The translations under genes and the position numbers were made by a program. A DNA stretch of 64,000 nucleotides. It comes from Bacteroidia bacterium (GTDB lineage Bacteria; Bacteroidota; Bacteroidia; J057). Below, in pieces: positions 8,147 to 14,491 of the stretch. The notes beneath the pieces are model-generated. The model ran no database searches. It was not told the origin of the DNA and saw only the letters and a program-made list of their open reading frames with translations. Within the stretch, counting starts at the first letter, position 1; every line of letters starts with the position of its first letter. Location of the stretch: contig JAUIGE010000016.1 in the NCBI GenBank assembly GCA_030430205.1, positions 1 through 64,000 on the forward strand, in the 5' to 3' direction.

Positions 8147-9180
8147 AAATGTTGCAAAAAATAGGTTTTTGGGGCATGCGCCGCATGCTGCTTTGGGAAC
8201 TCGACCCAGCGGCCTGCCGCTTTGCCGGTCGGTTACTTTTTGCCCGCCAAAAACATACACAGATACAAGCGGAGGCAGTCTTCCCCAAATTCAGCGAATT
8301 GGTGGAGTGGACAGCGCAATTCCCGGACTATCCGATTTTCATTTATTTGTCGCTCGAAGAGGTGGTAGAAGGCTTTGTGGATAAAAAAAGTTCAGATTGG
8401 ATCACCGATGTCCTGGGCGTAAAAGTAGCCCAACCGAGTCTGTTCTGGTGCCAGGTAAAAGAGGATGTTTCGGATAATATGCGCGTTGCTGTGATCCGAA
8501 AGGCACTTTTGGAAAATAACATGGCAAAGTGGGCTGCAATCGAAAACCGCCTGATAGGCTTTAGTTTGTTTAAACAGGAAGAAGAAATTCAATTTTTTCG
8601 AACTGAATATTATTCTCAACCGAAACAACTTATTGAAAATAAAGTACATGTAAGTAAATCCTTTTGGATAAGCAGGTTGACCCTGGCTGTTTCCTGTTTC
8701 AGCCTTGTTGTCAGCCTGTCTTTTTTGCTCCTTACGCAAAGCATTCAGCACAAAACGCAGCACCGCCAGCAGCAAACCGCTGCCTCCCAGGAGCAGCTGG
8801 ATTCCATCCGGCACAATGAGGCCCTCCTCGCTCAGCAAAGCAGCATGCTGCTGCAAAGCCAACAGCTTTCTCCTTCCGCTTTCAGCTACTCTGCCGACCA
8901 ATTGGCGGCCATCGCGCCCGAAAATTTGCGGTTCGAAAAATTGATTTTTCGCCCCGATAAGCAAGACCGAAAGCTGCTTTCCCCCCTCCTGAAAAATGAC
9001 AGCCTGGCTTTCCTTCTGGCGGGTACCGCCTCGGAAGCTCAGGCGATCACAGAGTTATCTTCTCAGATGGAAAAACTGGATTTTGTAGAAAAAGTGAACT
9101 TGCTGGAAACGCCTTTTGAGCAGGAAAGCAAGACCTATCGCTTTGTATTGGCAGGCGAATTTGAAAAAGAGAAAAGGTAA
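8143..9180 (+). CDS. GspL/PilM-PilN-like inner-membrane assembly protein
   Basis: A 345-residue bitopic protein. A cytoplasmic part (1-176) precedes one transmembrane helix (about 177-198, LTLAVSCFSLVVSLSFLLLT). A glutamine-rich, probably coiled-coil stretch and a small C-terminal domain in the periplasm follow. This layout and the place between secretin and GspM-like genes match GspL or a fused PilM-PilN. I see no clear actin-fold nucleotide motif in the N-terminal part, so the call leans on topology and context. ATG 8143 overlaps the secretin stop by 4 bp, indicating translational coupling. Confidence 0.6.
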   Translation: MKMLQKIGFWGMRRMLLWELDPAACRFAGRLLFARQKHTQIQAEAVFPKFSELVEWTAQFPDYPIFIYLSLEEVVEGFVDKKSSDWITDVLGVKVAQPSLFWCQVKEDVSDNMRVAVIRKALLENNMAKWAAIENRLIGFSLFKQEEEIQFFRTEYYSQPKQLIENKVHVSKSFWISRLTLAVSCFSLVVSLSFLLLTQSIQHKTQHRQQQTAASQEQLDSIRHNEALLAQQSSMLLQSQQLSPSAFSYSADQLAAIAPENLRFEKLIFRPDKQDRKLLSPLLKNDSLAFLLAGTASEAQAITELSSQMEKLDFVEKVNLLETPFEQESKTYRFVLAGEFEKEKR

Positions 9181-9191
9181 AAAAAGCGGAA

Positions 9192-9710
9192 ATGAACTTT
9201 CAAAAAATGAAAATACAGTTGTTGCTTATCGCACTCTCACTCCTGTTTCTCAGCCTGGCAGGCTGGACGCTGGAGCGATGGGTGGGGAGTAAAGCCGCTT
9301 TTCGGCGGGTGGAGCGCGCATGGCAGCAGGCGGCGCAAGCACCGCACATCCTCAGCCAACAACAGGCAAAGCTGAGCGCTTTGCAGACACAACTCCACAA
9401 GCAGCAAGCTGCTTTGAAGACGGGTACAGCCCTGCTGAGGCAGGTAGAGGCTGCCTGTCGGCAGCAGGGCGTGCAGCTCCTCAGCCTGCCGCAAGAGCGG
9501 CAGTTGACGGGAAGCGATGCCCGCTTCAGCGAGCTGCGTTTCAGCCTGCAAGGCAGGCTGCAGGACATCCTCCAGCTCAGCCATCGCTGGGAATACCAGG
9601 ACCGACTCGGTCGCCTCACCTACTTCCGCCTCGCCAGAGAAAATCTCCGGCAAGGCCCAAAAAAAGAGCCCCAGCTCATCGCCAGCCTGCGTTTCAAAAG
9701 ACTTTTATAA
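9192..9710 (+). CDS. GspM/PilO-like protein
   Basis: A 172-residue bitopic protein: a short N-terminus, one membrane helix at about 7-27, a long glutamine- and alanine-rich coiled coil (about 45-95), then a small alpha/beta domain. This is the architecture of GspM and PilO, which pair with GspL/PilN in the periplasm. It sits right after the GspL-like gene, 11 bp downstream. Sequence alone does not separate GspM from PilO. Confidence 0.6.
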   Translation: MNFQKMKIQLLLIALSLLFLSLAGWTLERWVGSKAAFRRVERAWQQAAQAPHILSQQQAKLSALQTQLHKQQAALKTGTALLRQVEAACRQQGVQLLSLPQERQLTGSDARFSELRFSLQGRLQDILQLSHRWEYQDRLGRLTYFRLARENLRQGPKKEPQLIASLRFKRLL

Positions 9711-9729
9711 CCCCCCAAGCCCTTATATC

Positions 9730-10428
9730 ATGAAAAACACATTTGCCCAACTGCTCTTCGGCCTGCAACTCCTCCTGATCAGTTGCACCGAATTTCTCTC
9801 CCCCAACGTTTCAGCCCTGGAGCTGAAAGTGCTCAGTCCGCCGGACAGCCTCTTCACGGATCGTGAAGTCATACATTTTCGCTGGCAGCCGGAAGACTTG
9901 GCCGAAAGCTATCATTTTCAGCTGTTTGTAGCTGAAGGCGGGCAGCAGTACCTGCTGACAGATAGCCTGCTCCGCGAAGCAGAGCTTCGCCTTCGGCTGC
10001 CGGAAGGCAGCTACCGCTGGCAGCTTCGCGCTTTCAATGAAAGCTCCACTTCGGCTTTCCAGACACAAAATCTTTTTGTGGATCGGACTGCGCCTGTGCC
10101 TGCACAGGCACTGTATCCGCTTCCCGGAGACAGCCTGGCTCCGCCGGATGATCCCTTGGCTTTGCGTTGGCAAAGCGGTGATGCCGTCGGAGACGGGCAG
10201 CTGATGGCAGTGCGCGATAGCGTGTATTTCTACCATTGGCGTGGTGGTTGGCCCTTTTTGCTCCAGGCTTTTGCGCTGGAAGAAAAGGCAGAAAAGCTGA
10301 TTTTACTGGAAAAAGCCCTGGCAGAAGGCTCAAACTTGCAAGCGGGAGAATACCGTTGGGAAGTGAAGTCTTTTGATCGCCTGGGCCATGCGAGTTGTAG
10401 CCGCCTATTCAATTTTTTCCTCCCATGA
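9730..10428 (+). CDS. Operon-encoded lipoprotein with fibronectin III-like domains
   Basis: A 232-residue protein with a lipoprotein signal: a hydrophobic run and the lipobox LISC, making Cys19 the lipidated residue. The mature part contains two stretches that read like Fn3 or Ig-like beta domains (FRWQPEDLAESYHFQL...GSYRWQLRAFN, and LRWQSGD...GEYRWEVKSFDRLGH). It could be a pilotin-like or accessory outer-membrane lipoprotein for the secretin, judged only by its place in the operon. ATG 9730 is chosen because the signal peptide starts there. It overlaps the next gene by 4 bp. Confidence 0.65.
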   Translation: MKNTFAQLLFGLQLLLISCTEFLSPNVSALELKVLSPPDSLFTDREVIHFRWQPEDLAESYHFQLFVAEGGQQYLLTDSLLREAELRLRLPEGSYRWQLRAFNESSTSAFQTQNLFVDRTAPVPAQALYPLPGDSLAPPDDPLALRWQSGDAVGDGQLMAVRDSVYFYHWRGGWPFLLQAFALEEKAEKLILLEKALAEGSNLQAGEYRWEVKSFDRLGHASCSRLFNFFLP

Positions 10429-10910
10429 AAAACAAGAAACTCAACCGGCTGCTGCTGCCTGCGGTGCTGCTGATCTGGCTGGCGGTCATCTTCCGCTGGG
10501 ACAGCTCCGGCGAAGCACATTCCGTTTTTGTGAAAGCACAAAACGAATCGCTTTTGCAGGAGGATTCCCTGCTTGTTATTCCGGAATTGACGCTTGCGTA
10601 CAGAGATCCCTTTCTGGAAAAACCTTTTTTCGCCAGGCCACCAGCGCGTGAAAGCGGGCTTGTCCCTCAGCTGATCCAAGCCACCTTTTTGGAACAAAAA
10701 AAGGCCCTGAACAGCTTTTTGTACAAAGGAAATATCGAAGTAGATGGACAAAAGCTGGCCCTGCTTTCCTACAATTCTACCATGAAATATGTGGCCCCCG
10801 GCGAAAAACTGGCGGACTGGGAAGTCGCCTCTATCGAATGGAATCGTTTGTGTCTGACACAAAAAAAACAAGCCGTATGTCTGCAAACAGCCCAGGATAC
10901 CCTGATGTGA
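10425..10910 (+). CDS. GspC/PilP-like inner-membrane clamp protein
   Basis: A 161-residue protein with one N-terminal membrane helix (about 9-24) and a small periplasmic domain. A YRDPF motif around residue 59 and the beta-rich C-terminal half (FLYKGNIEVDGQKLALL...YVAPGEKLADWEVASIEW) resemble the PilP/GspC homology region that links the inner-membrane platform to the secretin. It overlaps the preceding lipoprotein by 4 bp and the following gene by 34 bp. Homology is distant; the context makes it likely. Confidence 0.55.
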   Translation: MKNKKLNRLLLPAVLLIWLAVIFRWDSSGEAHSVFVKAQNESLLQEDSLLVIPELTLAYRDPFLEKPFFARPPARESGLVPQLIQATFLEQKKALNSFLYKGNIEVDGQKLALLSYNSTMKYVAPGEKLADWEVASIEWNRLCLTQKKQAVCLQTAQDTLM

Positions 10911-12169
10911 AAAGGATAAAAACCCTCCGATTATATGGCGGCAGCATGGCTTATGTGCTGATGATCTCGCTGATGGTCAGCGGTTTGTTTTCCGCTTTCT
11001 GGCTGATGCAAAGCCATCAGCAACAGTTTCTCAGCAAAGTGCTGGGGGAGGAGCGGGCATACGCTAACCTGATTTCAGGATTGAATCTTTTTTGTATTTC
11101 GGAAAAAAAAGGAGATTCCTGGCGAACAGCTTTATTTGAAAGTCCTTCAGATAGCGCAGCTATGGTGTTGGAGCCCTGGGGGCTTTATCGGCTCGCAATA
11201 TGTAGCGGCCGCAGCGGCCAGCAGCGGGTTCAAAAAATGGCCCTGCTGGGGCAGGCCCCCGGTGGGTATTTTGCCAAAAGTCTTTTTTTGGCGGATCACA
11301 GGCAGCCGCTCTGCCTGGCAGGCGATAGCCACCTCGGTGGCGAGCTGTTTCTGCCCGGCGGCAATTTCAAAACGGCGAGCGTTTTGGGCAAGGGGTTTAC
11401 AGGCAAAAAGCTGCCGCGAGGCCCTGTTTACAACAGCTTTTTAAAAAAAGCAGAAACCCATATCCCGAATCTGCATTCCCTGCAAAAAGCGTTTTCTTTT
11501 TCGCAAAAACCCGCAGTATACAGTTTGCGGGACTGGCGGCTGCGGCAGCCCTGGGACAACCAGGCCTTTGAGCAGCAGCTCGATGGCAAACTGCTGATCG
11601 AAGCCTGCGAGATCTCCGGTAAATGCAGCTTCGCTGCCAGTGAAAATATCGAAATCAGCGCGGATGCGAAGCTGGATATGGTGCAGCTTTTTGCGAAGCA
11701 TATTTATATAAAAAGCGGCTTTCATGGCCGTATTCAGGCATTTGCTTCGCAGAGCATTCGCCTGGATTCAGGTGTGATCCTGAACTATCCTTCGGTATTG
11801 ATGCTGATGCCTGGAAAAGAAGGCGGCGAGATATCGCTGGGGAAATCCTGCGAGATCGTAGGCGGAATCGGGGTCGAAAGCCCGCCGGAGGCGGGAAGCA
11901 CTTTGGTCAAAATTGACGAAGGCAGCCATGTCCAGGGCCATGTCTGGGGCATGGATAAGCTGGACCTTCGGGCCCGGATAAGCGGCTGCGTGATCACGGA
12001 AAATTTTATCCTGCAAACGGCCGGTGGCCATTTTCATAATCACTTGCGGGACGCAAGTATAGACTTTCGGGAATTGCCGGCAGGCTTTGCCATGCCCTTT
12101 TTGCAGCGGGATGCGGCCTTGAGGCCGGTGGGGTGGTTGGGGGAGGAAAGAATGACGAACAATGAATGA
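10877..12169 (+). CDS. Pilin-like anchored protein with a probable beta-helix domain
   Basis: A 430-residue protein of unknown family. One N-terminal hydrophobic helix at about 25-45 (AYVLMISLMVSGLFSAFWL) is preceded by basic residues, like PilX/GspK minor pilins but without a clear prepilin cleavage site. Residues about 245-385 read as repeated short strands (SFAASENIEISADAKLDMVQ, then HIYIKSGFHGRIQAFASQS and further similar runs), suggesting a bactofilin-like or right-handed beta-helix fold. The place just before two pseudopilins is where gspK is often found, so a tip or minor-pilin role is possible. ATG 10877 is preferred; ATG 10838 is an alternative. Confidence 0.5.
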   Translation: MSANSPGYPDVKRIKTLRLYGGSMAYVLMISLMVSGLFSAFWLMQSHQQQFLSKVLGEERAYANLISGLNLFCISEKKGDSWRTALFESPSDSAAMVLEPWGLYRLAICSGRSGQQRVQKMALLGQAPGGYFAKSLFLADHRQPLCLAGDSHLGGELFLPGGNFKTASVLGKGFTGKKLPRGPVYNSFLKKAETHIPNLHSLQKAFSFSQKPAVYSLRDWRLRQPWDNQAFEQQLDGKLLIEACEISGKCSFAASENIEISADAKLDMVQLFAKHIYIKSGFHGRIQAFASQSIRLDSGVILNYPSVLMLMPGKEGGEISLGKSCEIVGGIGVESPPEAGSTLVKIDEGSHVQGHVWGMDKLDLRARISGCVITENFILQTAGGHFHNHLRDASIDFRELPAGFAMPFLQRDAALRPVGWLGEERMTNNE

Positions 12170-12536
12170 CGAACAAGGAATGGAGAAGGTAAAGAAGAAA
12201 CCGACGCTACGCGGCCAAAGTCTGCCGGAGGTGCTGACCAGCATGCTTTTGCTGGGGATTTTGATGATGGTTGCCTATAGCGCCTTGCAGCGAGGCATGG
12301 GAATGGCCTCTCCTGCACAGCAGTATGTGCATGCAGAGATGCTGCGGGAGATGATGTCGGAGGACTGGCAGTCAGGTGAAACGGAGTATGAACGAAAAGG
12401 TCGCTTGCTGAAGCGGAAGGTGATTTGCTTGGATGAGAAAGAAGGGATCTATGAGGTGGATGTCCGATGTTTTGTAGGAGAGAAGCAAGTGGCGGGATAC
12501 AAACGGATTATTCGAAAAACACCAGATAAACGATGA
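12162..12536 (+). CDS. Minor pseudopilin (GspI/GspH-like)
   Basis: A 124-residue protein with a type IV prepilin leader: cleavage is expected at Gly18|Gln19-Ser-Leu-Pro-Glu23, which keeps Gly -1 and Glu +5, followed by a hydrophobic helix (VLTSMLLLGILMMVAY). The C-terminal part is short. The start overlaps the previous stop by 8 bp inside an AATGACGAAC direct repeat; ATG 12180 is an alternative start giving a shorter leader. It overlaps the next pseudopilin gene by 4 bp. Confidence 0.72.
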   Translation: MNDEQGMEKVKKKPTLRGQSLPEVLTSMLLLGILMMVAYSALQRGMGMASPAQQYVHAEMLREMMSEDWQSGETEYERKGRLLKRKVICLDEKEGIYEVDVRCFVGEKQVAGYKRIIRKTPDKR

Positions 12537-12895
12537 AAACCAAAGGATTTACTCTGATGGAAATGCTGATCGCAATGAGCCTGATGGGTCTGATATTGAA
12601 CATAGGCGGGAAGTTGTATCAACATTTGCAAGGCAATGTTCTTCGCGCTCAGGAGCAACAGCAGACGATGATGGCGCAGCTTATCAGCCAGCGAATCCTG
12701 CAACAGGATTTACGGGAAAGCACGGAGGTGCTGTCGGTGACGGACTCTTCTCTTTGTTTGATAAAACACCCATTTGATCCTCCTGTCTGCTATGTGTGGC
12801 GGGATTCGTTGCTGTTTCGGCAGCGGGAGGGGGGGAGCGATACGCTGCCTGGCGTGGTAGTCAGGAGATTCCTCGTCGAAGACTCCTCGGAATGA
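12533..12895 (+). CDS. Minor pseudopilin, GspJ-like, 3' end formed by an invading repeat
   Basis: A 120-residue protein with a textbook prepilin leader: MKTKG|FTLME, Glu at +5, then hydrophobic IAMSLMGLILNIGG. GspJ-type proteins usually have about 190-200 residues, so this one is short. The last codons, from about 12857 (VVRRFLVEDSSE and stop), are identical or nearly so to the left end of the repeat elements at 13456 and 14055. The element has therefore supplied the C-terminus and the stop codon. No remainder of gspJ is seen after the array. Activity may be impaired. Confidence 0.75.
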   Translation: MKTKGFTLMEMLIAMSLMGLILNIGGKLYQHLQGNVLRAQEQQQTMMAQLISQRILQQDLRESTEVLSVTDSSLCLIKHPFDPPVCYVWRDSLLFRQREGGSDTLPGVVVRRFLVEDSSE

Positions 12896-13083
12896 CAACC
12901 CTGGGAGGCTGCCGCCTCCTGCTCGTCCAGGGCACGGCCCTGGCGACGCTTGCCATTCTCAAGGCATAGCCTTGAAAGACCTGACAGCGCTGCTGTCGAA
13001 ATCCTCAGGGCAGGGCCCTGAAAACCTGTCTTTTCGAGCGAATCTGAGGCTCCGCGAAGGTTCGTCGAGAAACCTCCTGAGAA
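12857..13083. repeat. Hairpin-rich inverted-repeat element, copy 1
   Basis: The left arm (12865-12896, GAGATTCCTCGTCGAAGACT...GGAATGAC) and right arm (13028-13083, GTCTTTTCGAGCG...TTCGTCGAGAAACCTCCTGAG) are imperfect inverted copies. Between them stand five perfect hairpins: GGAGGC-TGCC-GCCTCC (12904), CCAGGGC-ACG-GCCCTGG (12927), TCAAGGC-ATA-GCCTTGA (12959), GACAGC-GCT-GCTGTC (12983) and CAGGGC-AGG-GCCCTG (13006). Each stem closes with GC on either side of a 3- or 4-nt loop. The left arm lies inside the 3' end of the pseudopilin gene. Confidence 0.85.
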
Positions 13084-13111
13084 CCCGAAAAAATCATTAA
13101 AAAAAATCACC

Positions 13112-13459
13112 ATGAAAATACCCGGAGACCACAACTACTATTTCTATTTCACTACCAACACAAGACGAACCGTCCTCTACGCTGGAGTGACAAACGATCT
13201 GAAACGCAGAGTTCAGGAACATTTCCAGGCTAGCGGAAATCGAAAAACCTTCGCCGGAAGGTACCGTTGTTTTCACCTCATTTATTATGAGTGGTATGGA
13301 CATATTGAGGATGCTATAGCCAGAGAAAAGAAGATTAAAAAATGGCGAAGGGAAAAGAAGGAATGGCTGATTGCTCGGGTAAATCCCCAATGGTTTTTTC
13401 TCTCGGAGCATTTGTATTGGAAGCGGATAGAGATGTTTTGTGGTAATGAATTACCGTAG
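13112..13459 (+). CDS. GIY-YIG family nuclease, copy 1
   Basis: A 115-residue single-domain GIY-YIG endonuclease of the small UPF0213/YhbQ-like type. The first motif strand is YYFYF (9-13) and the second LYAGV (22-26). Arg32, His37 and the catalytic metal-binding Glu72 in AREKKIKKW are in the expected places, and the family's NPQW is at 91-94. Its stop codon lies in the first bases of repeat element copy 2, and it begins 28 bp after the right arm of copy 1. It is identical in sequence to the gene at 13711-14058. Its setting between hairpin elements suggests it belongs to them rather than to the secretion operon. Substrate unknown. Confidence 0.85.
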   Translation: MKIPGDHNYYFYFTTNTRRTVLYAGVTNDLKRRVQEHFQASGNRKTFAGRYRCFHLIYYEWYGHIEDAIAREKKIKKWRREKKEWLIARVNPQWFFLSEHLYWKRIEMFCGNELP

Positions 13460-13682
13460 TCATGAGATTCCTCGTCGAAGACTCCTCGGAATGACAATCC
13501 ATGGAGGCTGCCGCCTCCTGTTCGTCCAGGGCACGGCCCTGGCGACGCTTGCTATTCTCAAGGCATAGCCTTGAAAGACCTGACAGCGCTGCTGTCGAAA
13601 TCCTCAGGGCAGGGCCCTGAAAACCTGTCTTTTCGAGCGAATCTGAGGCTCCGCGAAGGTTCGTCGAGAAACCTCCTGAGAA
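13456..13682. repeat. Hairpin-rich inverted-repeat element, copy 2
   Basis: Same arms and five hairpins as copy 1, shifted by 599 bp. The left part differs from copy 1 at a few bases (TCATGAG for TCAGGAG, ATCCATGG for ACCCTGGG, TTCG for CTCG) but matches copy 3. From about 13554 onward it matches copy 1. The left border overlaps the stop codon of the first GIY-YIG gene. Confidence 0.85.
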
Positions 13683-13710
13683 CCCGAAAAAATCATTAAA
13701 AAAAATCACC

Positions 13711-14058
13711 ATGAAAATACCCGGAGACCACAACTACTATTTCTATTTCACTACCAACACAAGACGAACCGTCCTCTACGCTGGAGTGACAAACGATCTG
13801 AAACGCAGAGTTCAGGAACATTTCCAGGCTAGCGGAAATCGAAAAACCTTCGCCGGAAGGTACCGTTGTTTTCACCTCATTTATTATGAGTGGTATGGAC
13901 ATATTGAGGATGCTATAGCCAGAGAAAAGAAGATTAAAAAATGGCGAAGGGAAAAGAAGGAATGGCTGATTGCTCGGGTAAATCCCCAATGGTTTTTTCT
14001 CTCGGAGCATTTGTATTGGAAGCGGATAGAGATGTTTTGTGGTAATGAATTACCGTAG
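13711..14058 (+). CDS. GIY-YIG family nuclease, copy 2 (identical to copy 1)
   Basis: A second 115-residue GIY-YIG protein, identical to the product of 13112-13459 in every residue, with the same 28-bp leader after the right arm of the preceding element. Motifs are the same: YYFYF, LYAGV, Arg32, His37, Glu72 and NPQW. Lack of any difference, even at silent positions as far as I can read, indicates a very recent tandem duplication, gene conversion, or an assembly duplication. The stop codon falls in the first bases of element copy 3. Confidence 0.83.
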   Translation: MKIPGDHNYYFYFTTNTRRTVLYAGVTNDLKRRVQEHFQASGNRKTFAGRYRCFHLIYYEWYGHIEDAIAREKKIKKWRREKKEWLIARVNPQWFFLSEHLYWKRIEMFCGNELP

Positions 14059-14463
14059 TCATGAGATTCCTCGTCGAAGACTCCTCGGAATGACAATCCA
14101 TGGAGGCTGCCGCCTCCTGTTCGTCCAGGGCACGGCCCTGGCGACGCTTGCTATTCTCAAGGCATAGCCTTGAAAGACCCGACAGCGCTGCTGTCGAAAT
14201 CCCTGGGGCACGGCCCTGTTTGTTCCTTGCTTGAAAGACCTGACAGCGCTGCTGTCGAAACCCTCAGGGCACAGCCCTGCTTGTCCCTTGCTTGAAAGAC
14301 CCGACAGCGCTGCTGCCAAAATCCTCAGGGCAGGGCCCTGCTTGTTCCTTGCTTGAAAGACCTGACAGCCCGGCTGTCGAAATCCTTAGGGCAGCGCCCT
14401 AAAAACCTGTCTTTTCGAGCGAATATGAGGCTCCGCGAAGGTTCGTCGAGAAATCTCCTGAGG
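14055..14463. repeat. Hairpin-rich inverted-repeat element, copy 3, expanded by 61-bp tandem units
   Basis: This fills the 433-bp gap between the second GIY-YIG gene and gspF. The left arm (14063-14094) and right arm (14409-14463) match copies 1 and 2. The middle is expanded: four tandem units of exactly 61 bp start at CTTGAAAG 14169, 14230, 14291 and 14352. Each unit carries a GACAGC-NNN-GCTGTC hairpin (its stem broken at one base in unit 3) and a GGGC-NNN-GCCC hairpin. Loops vary (GCT, CCG; ACG, ACA, AGG, AGC) while stems are mostly kept. In the last unit CAGGGC/GCCCTG became TAGGGC/GCCCTA, a paired change. No open frame is convincing. Confidence 0.85.
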
Positions 14464-14491
14464 ACAGAAAAAACAATTAAAACAAAAAACC

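Larger units (their letters stand above)
12955..14179 (+). repeat. 599-bp exact tandem duplication covering element plus GIY-YIG gene
   Basis: Sequence from about 12955 to 13580 reappears unchanged at an offset of 599 bp (13554 to 14179). The repeat unit is one hairpin element plus one GIY-YIG gene. Bases left of 12955 diverge between copies 1 and 2, while the left ends of copies 2 and 3 agree. This fits unequal crossing-over between flanking elements. Confidence 0.85.

Noticed and set aside
13285-13497. Small minus-strand frames encoding MSFRGVFDEESHDYG-type peptides
   Set aside because: They are translations of the repeat element arms (the reverse of the TCGTCGAAGACTCC region) and recur with every copy, so they are not genes.
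14169-14408. CRISPR-like array
   Set aside because: Units repeat at 61 bp but there are no unique spacers; whole units are tandem copies with internal hairpins, and no cas genes are present.
12857-14463. Classical insertion sequence
   Set aside because: No DDE, HUH or serine transposase is encoded; the only protein is a 115-residue GIY-YIG nuclease, and no clear target-site duplication could be identified.
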